From Achromobacter sp. (GTDB taxonomy: Bacteria; Pseudomonadota; Gammaproteobacteria; Burkholderiales; Burkholderiaceae_B), in NCBI GenBank assembly GCA_003454835.1, contig DMTA01000445.1, positions 1 to 8,967 of the forward strand: DNA of 8,967 nucleotides, read 5' to 3'. The notes beneath the pieces are model-generated. The model saw nothing but the letters and a program-made list of their open reading frames with translations. It was not told where the DNA came from and did no database searches. Shown one piece after another: positions 1 through 6,237 of the stretch. The position numbers and the translations under genes were made by a program. The first letter of the stretch is position 1. The number at the start of each line of letters is the position of its first letter.

Positions 1-873
1 GTGCCTTACCCGCCCGGCGGCGCCACCGACGTGATCGGCCGCGTTCTCGCGCAGGAACTGACGGGCGCGCTGGGCCAGACCGTGGTGGTGGAAAACCGCG
101 CTGGCGCCGCCGGCAACATCGGCGCGGACCAGGTCGCCAAGGCCCAGCCCGACGGCTACACGCTGCTGATGGGCGCACTGACCAGCCACTCCATCAACGC
201 CGCCCTCTACCGCGGCCGCGTCACCTACGACGTGGAAAAGAGCTTCGCGCCGGTCGCCATCGTGGGTACGGTGCCGTTGGTGTTCGTCGTGAACCCCACG
301 GTGCCGGCCAAGACGCTGCCCGAGTTCATCGCGCTGGCCAAGTCCAAGCCTGGCTACGTGACCATGGCGTCCGCCGGCAACGGCTCGCCCCAGCATCTGG
401 CCGGCGAAATGTTCAAGCGCACCGCGGGCGCCGACATCCTGCACGTGCCCTACAAGGGCAGCGGCCCGGCCATGACCGACCTGATGGGCGGCCAGGTGCT
501 CAGCATGATCGAGACGGTGCCTGCCGCGCAGGGCAACATCAAAGCGGGCAAGCTGCGCGCGCTGGCGGTGACCTCGCCGCAACGCGTCGATGCGCTGCCC
601 GACGTGCCCACCGCCGCCGAAGCCGGCCTGAAGGATTTCGAGGTCAGCTCGATGTTCGGCATCGTCGCCCCGGCCAACACGCCCGCCCCGGTCATTGATC
701 GCCTGAATGCCGAGCTCAAGAAGATCCTGGCCAAGCCCGAGGTCAAGGCGTCGCTCTTGAACCAGGGCGCGATTGCGACGTGGACGTCGCCCGCCGACGC
801 CAGCGCACGCGTGTCCGCCGAAGTTGCGCGCTGGACCAAGGTGATCGACGAGGCGGGCGTGAAGGGCGAATAA
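1..873 (+). CDS. Bug/TctC-family tripartite tricarboxylate transporter substrate-binding protein (5' end missing)
   Basis: Periplasmic solute-binding protein of the Bug (TctC) family, which captures small carboxylates or related solutes for secondary uptake. The reading frame is open from base 1, and the first codon (GTG) is an internal valine of the usual VPYPPGG stretch. About 30-40 N-terminal residues, including the export signal, therefore lie outside the window; 290 residues are visible against about 320-330 for the family. Visible hallmarks are the YPPGGATD ligand-binding loop (residues 3-10), VENRAGAAGNIGA (31-43), the PDGYTLLMG segment (about 50-58), the PYKGSGPAMTDLMGGQV loop (about 149-165) and the late LPDVPTAAEAGL segment. 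No tctA/tctB membrane genes are visible, which fits the large set of orphan Bug proteins in Bordetella and Achromobacter. The substrate cannot be read from sequence. The gene ends in TAA, 37 bp before an intrinsic terminator. Confidence 0.93.
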   Translation: MPYPPGGATDVIGRVLAQELTGALGQTVVVENRAGAAGNIGADQVAKAQPDGYTLLMGALTSHSINAALYRGRVTYDVEKSFAPVAIVGTVPLVFVVNPTVPAKTLPEFIALAKSKPGYVTMASAGNGSPQHLAGEMFKRTAGADILHVPYKGSGPAMTDLMGGQVLSMIETVPAAQGNIKAGKLRALAVTSPQRVDALPDVPTAAEAGLKDFEVSSMFGIVAPANTPAPVIDRLNAELKKILAKPEVKASLLNQGAIATWTSPADASARVSAEVARWTKVIDEAGVKGE

Positions 874-910
874 GCCGCAACCGCCGGCGCCCCGCGCCCC
901 ATTCCCGCCA

Positions 911-952
911 AACGCCGGAAATCCGCCACGGATTTCCGGCGTTCTTATTTTT
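911..952 (+). terminator. Rho-independent terminator of the Bug-family gene
   Basis: A perfect 15-bp inverted repeat (arms 911-925 and 929-943) with a 3-nt loop (CCA) is followed by CTTATTTTT. The strong stem plus T-tract on the + strand is a classical intrinsic terminator. There is no T-tract on the other side, so it should act only on + strand transcription, isolating the binding-protein gene from rpfR. Confidence 0.93.
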
Positions 953-1079
953 GCGGCTTCTGAAAGGAACCGAAATAATCGTTTCGGGCGTTTTGTGCGC
1001 TGCGCTGGAAAAGCCGCTGTATTTCAGAGAATTGCATTGACGCCGCGAACGCCTATGCAATAAACCGCAATAAAGCGTT

Positions 1080-1128
1080 TTTGGGGCTTGACAATGTGGT
1101 TGACCCCAAATTCAGTAGCCCGTAATGT
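1080..1128 (+). promoter_or_regulatory. Candidate rpfR promoter inside a TTTGGGG/CCCCAAA inverted repeat
   Basis: A consensus -35 hexamer TTGACA (1088-1093) is followed after 17 bp by TTCAGT (1111-1116), a weak -10 match. A second TTGAC copy gives TTGACC (1100-1105), followed after 17 bp by TAATGT (1123-1128), which keeps the important T, A and final T of a -10. The two TTGAC copies are 12 bp apart and sit inside a perfect 7-bp inverted repeat (TTTGGGG 1080-1086, CCCCAAA 1104-1110). This suggests overlapping promoters or an operator. The motifs are seen directly; promoter function is inferred. The rest of the 874-1162 gap, apart from the terminator, shows no gene. Confidence 0.5.
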
Positions 1129-1162
1129 GTTCCGCGGGCCTTAGGACGGCGGGGGGATACCA

Positions 1163-3160
1163 ATGACTGAGAACCAGGACGAAAAATCGATCCTGCACAC
1201 GCATTTCGGTACGCATAGCCCATATTGGCGGTTGTCCGCCGATAGCGATGCGATTGAACTCGCCGCAGTCAAGGGCGCAACCAATATTGCCATGGCCTTG
1301 CGCCCGGAGCAGGCCGAAGCCGTGCGCAGCCTGACGGGCATCACGTCCAGCGTCCGGATCGACATCCTGCTGTATGGCGAGCTGCTGCATCTGCACCTGG
1401 TTGGCCGCAAGATCAATCCCAACGAATGGGCCGGCACCGCATCGGCCCACACCGATACCGAATCCGTCGCCAAGGACCTCGTAGAAGGCCTGTCGTTTGC
1501 CGAAACGGTGGTGTCCGAAGCCAATTCGGTCATCGTCATCGTCGACCAGAACGGCCGCGTGCAGCGTTTCAACAAGCTCAGCGAGGAATACACCGGCAAG
1601 CGCGAGCAGGACATCGTGGGCCGCAGCGTCTTCGACATGTTCATGACGCGCGAGGAGGCCATTGCCTCGCGGCGCAATATCGCCGAGTTCTACAAGCGTG
1701 GCCAGTCGTACGAGGTCGAGCGCACGATCAACACCGTCAAGGGGCCGCGCCTCTTCCTGTTCCGCAACAAGTTCGTCACCAGCGGCAGCGGCGAAAAGCG
1801 GGTCTACCTGATCTGTTCGGGCACCGACATCACCGAAGAACGCCAGGCGCAGGAGCGCCTGCGGGTGCTGGCCAACACCGACATGCTGACCAACCTGCCC
1901 AACCGCCACGCGATCACGTCGCGGCTGAAGGCGGCGCTGGCGGCAGGCCGGGAAGGGCGGGGCGGCGTGCTGTTCCTGGACCTGGACAACTTCAAGCGCA
2001 TCAACGACCACTACGGCCACGGCTTCGGCGACCGGCTGCTGAAAGCGGTGTCGGTCGCCATCTCGAACTGCCTGTCCGACGGGCAGACGCTGGCCCGCCT
2101 GGGCGGCGACGAGTTCATCGTCCTGCAGGAAGAGGCGCAGGCCTGGCAACTGGAAGCCACCGCGCAGCGCATCATCGAGCGGCTGCGCGAACCGTTCCGC
2201 CAGGGCCTCATCGAGGTCTACACCAGTTGTTCCATCGGCATCGCGATGTATCCCGATCACGGCGCCGACCTGGACAGCGTGGTGCGCAGCGCGGATATCG
2301 CCATGTACGTGGCCAAGGAAGCGGGCCGCCACACTTATCGCGTGTTCCAGCCCGACATGGACCGCCGCAACGCGGACTATGTGTGGCTGGACACGAACCT
2401 TCGCAAGGCGCTGGCCGAGAACCACCTGATGCTGTACTACCAGCCCAAGCTGGTCGGCCGCACGGGAGAGGTCGACGGCGTGGAAGCGCTGGTGCGCTGG
2501 CGTTCGCCCGAGCGCGGCATGGTCGGCCCCGACACCTTCATCCCCTATGCCGAGGAATCGGGCCTCATCTCGCCGCTGGGCGTCTGGGTGATGCGCGAAG
2601 CCGCCCGGCAGGCGGCAGCCTGGAAGCGCGAGGGCCTGAACCTGCGCATCGCGATCAACATGTCGGCCCGCCAGCTGGACGACAAGGGCGTGGTCAGCGA
2701 ATTCATGCGCGCCATCAACGACGCGGACCTCAACCCCTGCCTGGTCGACATCGAACTCACGGAAAGCTGCCTGATCGACGATGAAGACGCCGCCATCGAA
2801 CTCATCAAGCAGTTCCGGCAATTGGGTGCGCGCGTGCACCTGGACGATTTCGGCACGGGTTACTCGTCATTGTCGCAACTGGCGCGGATTCCGCTGGACG
2901 CGATCAAGCTTGACGCCAGCTTCGTGCGGGGCGTCAACGAGAATCCGGTGTCGCAGGCGCTTGCGCGCGCCATCGTCGCCGTGGCGCGCACGCTCGAGCT
3001 CCAGGTGATCGCCGAGGGCGTGGAAACCCAGGAAGAAACGGTGTTCCTGGACACCCTGGGCGTGGACGCCAAGCAGGGCTATCTGTACGCCAAGCCCATG
3101 CCCGCGGCGGAGCTCACTGCCTGGCTGGCGCAGCGCCGCCGGCTGCATCTCATTGCGTGA
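1163..3160 (+). CDS. rpfR: RpfR-type BDSF receptor with PAS, GGDEF and EAL domains (c-di-GMP turnover)
   Basis: Cytoplasmic receptor and c-di-GMP enzyme of 665 residues. Residues about 1-95 resemble the RpfF-interaction domain of Burkholderia RpfR; a PAS domain (about 105-225) follows, then GGDEF (about 230-395) and EAL (about 405-655). The diguanylate cyclase signature GGDEF is intact (314-318). The phosphodiesterase site also looks intact: E441-A-L, N499, E531, D561-D562, K582 and E618 with E621 in EGVET. The usual RxxD product-inhibition site before GGDEF is absent; the equivalent positions 305-308 read S-D-G-Q. No signal peptide or membrane segment is seen. In characterised homologues, cis-2-dodecenoic acid binds the PAS domain and raises phosphodiesterase activity, lowering c-di-GMP, while the N-terminal domain binds the synthase RpfF. 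The ATG is supported by a G-rich ribosome-binding stretch (1150-1157) about 6 nt upstream. The convergent neighbour is rpfF, which makes the assignment much firmer than for a generic PAS-GGDEF-EAL protein. Confidence 0.93.
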   Translation: MTENQDEKSILHTHFGTHSPYWRLSADSDAIELAAVKGATNIAMALRPEQAEAVRSLTGITSSVRIDILLYGELLHLHLVGRKINPNEWAGTASAHTDTESVAKDLVEGLSFAETVVSEANSVIVIVDQNGRVQRFNKLSEEYTGKREQDIVGRSVFDMFMTREEAIASRRNIAEFYKRGQSYEVERTINTVKGPRLFLFRNKFVTSGSGEKRVYLICSGTDITEERQAQERLRVLANTDMLTNLPNRHAITSRLKAALAAGREGRGGVLFLDLDNFKRINDHYGHGFGDRLLKAVSVAISNCLSDGQTLARLGGDEFIVLQEEAQAWQLEATAQRIIERLREPFRQGLIEVYTSCSIGIAMYPDHGADLDSVVRSADIAMYVAKEAGRHTYRVFQPDMDRRNADYVWLDTNLRKALAENHLMLYYQPKLVGRTGEVDGVEALVRWRSPERGMVGPDTFIPYAEESGLISPLGVWVMREAARQAAAWKREGLNLRIAINMSARQLDDKGVVSEFMRAINDADLNPCLVDIELTESCLIDDEDAAIELIKQFRQLGARVHLDDFGTGYSSLSQLARIPLDAIKLDASFVRGVNENPVSQALARAIVAVARTLELQVIAEGVETQEETVFLDTLGVDAKQGYLYAKPMPAAELTAWLAQRRRLHLIA

Positions 3161-3165
3161 CGCAA

Positions 3166-3183
3166 CCGGCGGCCCGCCGCCGG
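3166..3183. terminator. GC-only hairpin between convergent rpfR and rpfF
   Basis: CCGGCGGC (3166-3173) and GCCGCCGG (3176-3183) are perfect inverted copies separated by CC; with a sterically possible 4-nt loop the stem is 7 bp. It nearly fills the 24-bp gap between the two stop codons. It has no T-tract on either strand, so it is not a classical intrinsic terminator. A bidirectional terminating or 3'-end-stabilising role is inferred from its position. Confidence 0.5.
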
Positions 3184-3184
3184 A

Positions 3185-4069
3185 TCAGTGCATGGTGGCC
3201 ACTTCGGTGGCCTCCGAACTGCTCGCCGTGCGGCGGTTCTGCGCCATCACCAGCCGCTCCATGTAGGCGCGGTCCTTCGGATCAATCGAGAAGGCGGCCT
3301 CGACCCAGTCCTCGGTGATGTCCATCAGCTCGGCACGCGGCAGGGCCAGCACGCGCTGGCGGGCGCGCAGCATGGCGCGCATGCCGTTGAGCTTGGGCCG
3401 CATCACGTCGATGAAGGTGCGCGTGGCCTTGAAGGCCTCGCCCGGCTCGAACAGCACGTCCACCAGGCCGCGGCCGTGGTACCACTCGGCCGTGTGCGAT
3501 TCGCCGGTGCTTATCAGCTCCTCGGCCAGCTTCATGCCCGAGCGGCGCGCGACGAGCGAATAGCCGCCCATGCCGGGGAACAGGTTGAACGCCATTTCGG
3601 GGAAGCCCATGCGCGCATTGTTCTGCGCGAGCACGAAGTGGTGGGCCAACGCGGCCTCGAAGCCGCCGCCCAGCGCGGTGCCTTCGATCATGGCCAGCGA
3701 GATGGCGCCAGTGTCAAAACCGCGCGTGGCGGCGTGTACGCAGTCGACGCAAGCACGGGCATAGGCCCGCAGCGCTTCGCGCTTGCCGGTGCGGATGGCC
3801 TCGGCAAAAAAGTTCAGGTCGCCGCCGACGTTGTAGATCTGCGGCACCAGCGAGCCGGTGACCCAGAAGTCGATGGGCAGGCCGGAGTCCTTGGCGGCAC
3901 GCGCCAGGGTCATGATCTCGTCGATGAGTTCATGGTTAAAGCACGGGCGCGGTTGCGCGCGCAGCATCATCCACATGACACGGCGACCTTCCTCGTAATA
4001 CGCGGAGATCTGCTTCAGATTGCCTGCGGCGGTAAAGGGGTGGCAGTCCGGATGAATGAGTTGATTCAT
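3185..4069 (-). CDS. rpfF: RpfF-type cis-2-unsaturated fatty acid (DSF/BDSF) signal synthase
   Basis: Crotonase-fold (enoyl-CoA hydratase-like) enzyme of 294 residues. Characterised homologues dehydrate 3-hydroxyacyl-ACP to the cis-2-enoyl-ACP and then release the free fatty acid signal by thioesterase action; the Burkholderia product is BDSF (cis-2-dodecenoic acid). The two glutamates needed for catalysis in Xanthomonas RpfF (E141/E161) correspond to E138 in GGGFEAALAHH and E158 in MGFPEMAFNLFPG, with the same spacing of 20. Other family hallmarks are YYEEGRRVMWMMLRAQPRPCFN (residues about 24-45, quoted here as two parts: YYEEGRRVMW and MMLRAQPRPCFN), WVTGS, GGDLNFF and RGFDTG. I chose the ATG at 4069 because the protein then starts MNQLIHPDCHPFT, like Burkholderia RpfF. 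A TTG 7 codons upstream (4090) keeps the frame open but lacks a ribosome-binding site. Upstream of the ATG only a weak GGAC is seen, so translation may be modest. The gene converges with rpfR. An ordinary enoyl-CoA hydratase is unlikely given the motifs and partner. Confidence 0.93.
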   Translation of the reverse strand: MNQLIHPDCHPFTAAGNLKQISAYYEEGRRVMWMMLRAQPRPCFNHELIDEIMTLARAAKDSGLPIDFWVTGSLVPQIYNVGGDLNFFAEAIRTGKREALRAYARACVDCVHAATRGFDTGAISLAMIEGTALGGGFEAALAHHFVLAQNNARMGFPEMAFNLFPGMGGYSLVARRSGMKLAEELISTGESHTAEWYHGRGLVDVLFEPGEAFKATRTFIDVMRPKLNGMRAMLRARQRVLALPRAELMDITEDWVEAAFSIDPKDRAYMERLVMAQNRRTASSSEATEVATMH

Positions 4070-4131
4070 TGCTTTCGTCCAATCGATCAAGGTGAGTCGG
4101 AGTACTGCCGGGTCAGGCTAAACCACGGCTT

Positions 4132-4142
4132 ACGGACTCCGT
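4132..4142. promoter_or_regulatory. Short palindrome upstream of rpfF
   Basis: ACGGA-C-TCCGT is a perfect 5-1-5 palindrome lying about 63-73 bp upstream of the rpfF ATG. Position and symmetry suit a transcription factor operator, but it is short and no specific regulator is recognised. Confidence 0.25.
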
Positions 4143-4222
4143 CTCATGCAAACCTCGTCCAACTGGCCAGACTTTTCCGTAAATCAAAGTCCCGAGCGCG
4201 CGATCGGAAAATCTGAGAACCG

Positions 4223-4252
4223 CCGATGATGCCTCGGCTCATCGGGCGAGGC
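4223..4252. repeat. Nested inverted repeats upstream of rpfF
   Basis: CCGATGA (4223-4229) pairs perfectly with TCATCGG (4239-4245), a 7-bp stem with a 9-nt loop. GCCTCG (4231-4236) pairs with CGAGGC (4247-4252), a 6-bp stem with a 10-nt loop. The two stems overlap and are mutually exclusive. No T-tract follows on either strand, so an intrinsic terminator is unlikely. Confidence 0.35.
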
Positions 4253-4489
4253 GCGCATGGGTAATACGGATGAGGACATCAGCAAATATGCGGCATTCGA
4301 AGCGGCGTCGCGCGCGCCTGCCCACGTGGCCGCGTTCATGCGTAGGGATGAGGACAGGCCATCGCGCCATCGCCGGGCGTCGCCGCAAGCCGTGCGTGCG
4401 CACCCCTGCGCGTGCGACTGGCGGAGTCGATTTGGCTGGCGTACTGTGGCTCGCACCTCAACCGTGGCCTAACCCGAAGGGTGAGCAAC

Positions 4490-5365
4490 ATGAACGTTCT
4501 TGAACGCATCTCGCTCGTTTGCCTGGCCGGACTGGTCGCGGCCTGCGCGTCTTCGGCGCCCGGCCGCAATAGCAGGGAAACCGTGGAACGGGTGCCCGTA
4601 TCGGTGCAGACGGACACTGGCGTTGTCGTGGGGGCGCTGGTCGTGACCGTGTATATGCCCGCCGCGCCAGGCAAGCACCCCCTCTTGATCATCAACCACG
4701 GCCGGGGCGCAACTGCCGAGGAGCGGGCCAAGATGAGCCGCACCCAGTATCCGCAGGCGGTCAAGTACTTCACTGATGCCGGCTTCGTCGTGGCGGTGCC
4801 GCTGCGCTTGGGTTATGGAGAAACGGCTGGCCCGGATCTCGAGGACAGCGGCCCTTGCGGAGACCGCCAGTTCACTCCGATGTTCAATCGGGCCGCCAGT
4901 CAGATCGGCCAGGTCGTGAAGGCGCTGCAGCAGCGCCCCGACGTGGACGCCTCCAATGTCGTGCTGGTCGGCCAGTCAATCGGCGGGGGCACCGTCATCG
5001 CGCTGGCTGCACAGAATCCGCCCGGCGTCAGAACCGCCATCAATTTCTCGGGCGGCGCGGGTGGGGACGCGAAGTCGCCGGGCAACCCATGCGGGCCTGA
5101 CCGGCTGCAGCAGACGTTTGCGTCCTATGGGCAGACCACGCGCCTGCCCACGCTTTGGATCTATTCGGAGAACGATCTCTTCTGGGGTCCCGACTGGCCC
5201 AAGCGCTGGGTGGACGCCTACAACGCGGCGGGCGGCCACGCGACTTTTGTGCCGATGGGACCCGATGGCAACAATGGCCATCTGCTGTTTCCGCGCTCGC
5301 CGCAGAAATGGCAGCCGGTGGTGGCGGAGTTCCTGCGGGCGCAGGGCTACGCCATGCCGAAGTAG
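4490..5365 (+). CDS. Lipoprotein alpha/beta hydrolase (dienelactone hydrolase-like), probably envelope-anchored
   Basis: Predicted secreted hydrolase of 291 residues. The N-terminus is a lipoprotein signal: MNVLER, a hydrophobic core, then the lipobox V-A-A-C with lipidated Cys19. The residue after the Cys is Ala, not Asp, so by the usual sorting rule it should go to the outer membrane. The alpha/beta-hydrolase fold is seen from HG (70-71, oxyanion region), the nucleophile elbow G-Q-S163-I-G, an acid D229 (YSENDLFW) and H264 (NGHLLF), a complete triad. The mature protein has only two further cysteines, C123 and C201, both in a P-C-G context, which could form a disulfide in the periplasm. The frame is open upstream to an ATG at 4412, but the ATG at 4490 is chosen because the lipoprotein signal begins there and AAGGGTGAG lies just upstream. 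The substrate is unknown; an esterase or dienelactone hydrolase-type activity is inferred. The stop is 12 bp from the convergent dehydrogenase gene. Confidence 0.85.
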   Translation: MNVLERISLVCLAGLVAACASSAPGRNSRETVERVPVSVQTDTGVVVGALVVTVYMPAAPGKHPLLIINHGRGATAEERAKMSRTQYPQAVKYFTDAGFVVAVPLRLGYGETAGPDLEDSGPCGDRQFTPMFNRAASQIGQVVKALQQRPDVDASNVVLVGQSIGGGTVIALAAQNPPGVRTAINFSGGAGGDAKSPGNPCGPDRLQQTFASYGQTTRLPTLWIYSENDLFWGPDWPKRWVDAYNAAGGHATFVPMGPDGNNGHLLFPRSPQKWQPVVAEFLRAQGYAMPK

Positions 5366-5377
5366 GCCACCCGCTGC

Positions 5378-6121
5378 TCAGGCCACGCCGCCATTTGCAC
5401 GCACGATCTGGCCATTGACCCATCCGCTGTCGGGTCCCGCCAGGAACGAGACGATGCCCGCGATGTCATCCGGTTGGCCCAGGCGTTCCAGCGGCGGCAT
5501 CTTGGCGTAGTGCTCGATCAGTTCGGGGCTCTTGCCCTTGAAGAACAGTTCGGTGGCGACGGGGCCGGGGGCGACGGCGTTCACCCGGATCTGGCGTCCG
5601 CGCAGTTCCTTGGCGAAGACCTGCGTCAGGCTTTCGACGGCAGCCTTGCTGGCGATGTAGACCGAATAGCCGGGCAGGTTGAGCGCGACGGTGGTGCTGG
5701 ACACGTTGACGATGCTGCCGCCGTCGGCCAGACGTGCGGCAGCTTCGCGCAGCGTGTTGAAGGTGCCGCGGGTGTTGATGTCGAACGTCCGGTCGTACAG
5801 GTCGTCGCTGGTGTCTGCCAGCGGCTGCACCTGCAGCACGCCCGCGCTGTTGACCAGCACGTCGATCCGGCCGAACTCGGCCTGGATGGCATCGAACATC
5901 GCGCGCACGTCATCGGGCTTGGCAACATCGGCGTGCACGGCCAAGGCGCGTCCGCCGGCTTGGCGGACTTCGCCAGCCAGGGCATCGGCTTCTGCCGCGC
6001 TCGAGGCGTAATTGATGGCGACGGCAAAGCCGTCGTCTGCCAGGCGGCGCACGACGGCGGCGCCGATGCCGCGCGATCCGCCGGTGACCAGGGCAACGCG
6101 CTGGAAAGCTTGGTCGTTCAT
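5378..6121 (-). CDS. SDR-family NAD(P)-dependent oxidoreductase
   Basis: Classical short-chain dehydrogenase/reductase of 247 residues, the usual length for the family. It carries the dinucleotide-binding TGGSRGIG (13-20), NSAG (91-94), the structural Asn in INTRG (N116), and catalytic Ser141/142 with Y155 and K159 (YIASK). PGPVATELF (185-193) and the C-terminal VNGQIVRANGG segment are also typical. It resembles FabG-like 3-oxoacyl reductases and other SDRs, but the substrate cannot be assigned. The basic loop after strand 2 (N-Y-A-S-S, residues 37-41) does not show the Asp of NAD-specific enzymes, so NADP preference is possible. The start at 6121 is well supported by AAGGAGA (6128-6134 on the - strand) 6 nt upstream; the frame is open to 6175 without a better start. 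It is divergent from the LysR gene, the classic layout for a LysR-controlled target. Confidence 0.92.
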   Translation of the reverse strand: MNDQAFQRVALVTGGSRGIGAAVVRRLADDGFAVAINYASSAAEADALAGEVRQAGGRALAVHADVAKPDDVRAMFDAIQAEFGRIDVLVNSAGVLQVQPLADTSDDLYDRTFDINTRGTFNTLREAAARLADGGSIVNVSSTTVALNLPGYSVYIASKAAVESLTQVFAKELRGRQIRVNAVAPGPVATELFFKGKSPELIEHYAKMPPLERLGQPDDIAGIVSFLAGPDSGWVNGQIVRANGGVA

Positions 6122-6237
6122 GGGTCTTCTCCTTGGCTGAGTGGGTGAGACGTATGATCGACTATTCCGATCCAAAGATAATTACGCCTGCTTTGCTAAG
6201 ATAATTTCATTTGCTTTAACAATCGGCGGGCAGGGTC
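6122..6237. promoter_or_regulatory. Divergent SDR/LysR control region with direct repeats
   Basis: This 116-bp intergenic region is markedly AT-rich against its surroundings. AAGATAATT occurs twice (6175-6183 and 6198-6206, 23 bp apart), and TTTGCT occurs twice (6192-6197 and 6210-6215, 18 bp apart). A possible + strand promoter is TTGCTA (6193-6198) with TTTAAC (6215-6220) at 16-bp spacing. LysR-type proteins usually bind such divergent regions and repress themselves while controlling the neighbour. The repeats are seen; binding is inferred. Confidence 0.5.

Larger units (their letters stand above)
4070..4489. other. 420-bp gene-free region between rpfF and the lipoprotein hydrolase gene
   Basis: This divergent intergenic region must hold the promoters of rpfF (- strand) and of the hydrolase gene (+ strand), but I see no convincing -35/-10 pair for either. 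It contains a 5-1-5 palindrome (4132-4142), nested hairpins (4223-4252) and an 11-bp direct repeat GGATGAGGACA (4268-4278 and 4346-4356). A 71-codon ORF (4257-4472, +) has a plausible start (MGNTDEDISKYAAFEAA) but becomes arginine-rich and unconvincing after about 35 residues. It could be a small unrecognised gene or a decayed one. I do not call it. Confidence 0.6.

Noticed and set aside
1112..2839. 575-codon open frame on the - strand opposite rpfR
   Set aside because: It lies antisense to a clearly coding, domain-complete gene. Its composition (His, Gln, Val, Asp rich) is the typical antisense shadow of GC-rich coding DNA, and no family motif is seen.
3185..4069. Reading this gene as an ordinary beta-oxidation enoyl-CoA hydratase
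   Set aside because: The RpfF-specific N-terminal region, the two glutamates spaced by 20 residues and the adjacent rpfR all favour the signal synthase.
3188..4216. 342-codon open frame on the + strand opposite rpfF
   Set aside because: Antisense shadow of rpfF with no domain signature; rpfF motifs and catalytic residues are intact on the other strand.
4257..4472. Possible 71-residue small protein gene between rpfF and the hydrolase gene
   Set aside because: The first 35 residues look protein-like, but the remainder is Arg/Ser-rich and unlike the neighbours, the ribosome-binding site is poor, and no family is recognised. Kept as a finding to check, not as a gene.
4412..4489. N-terminal extension of the lipoprotein hydrolase to the ATG at 4412
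   Set aside because: It would bury the lipoprotein signal 26 residues inside the protein; the ATG at 4490 has a better ribosome-binding site.
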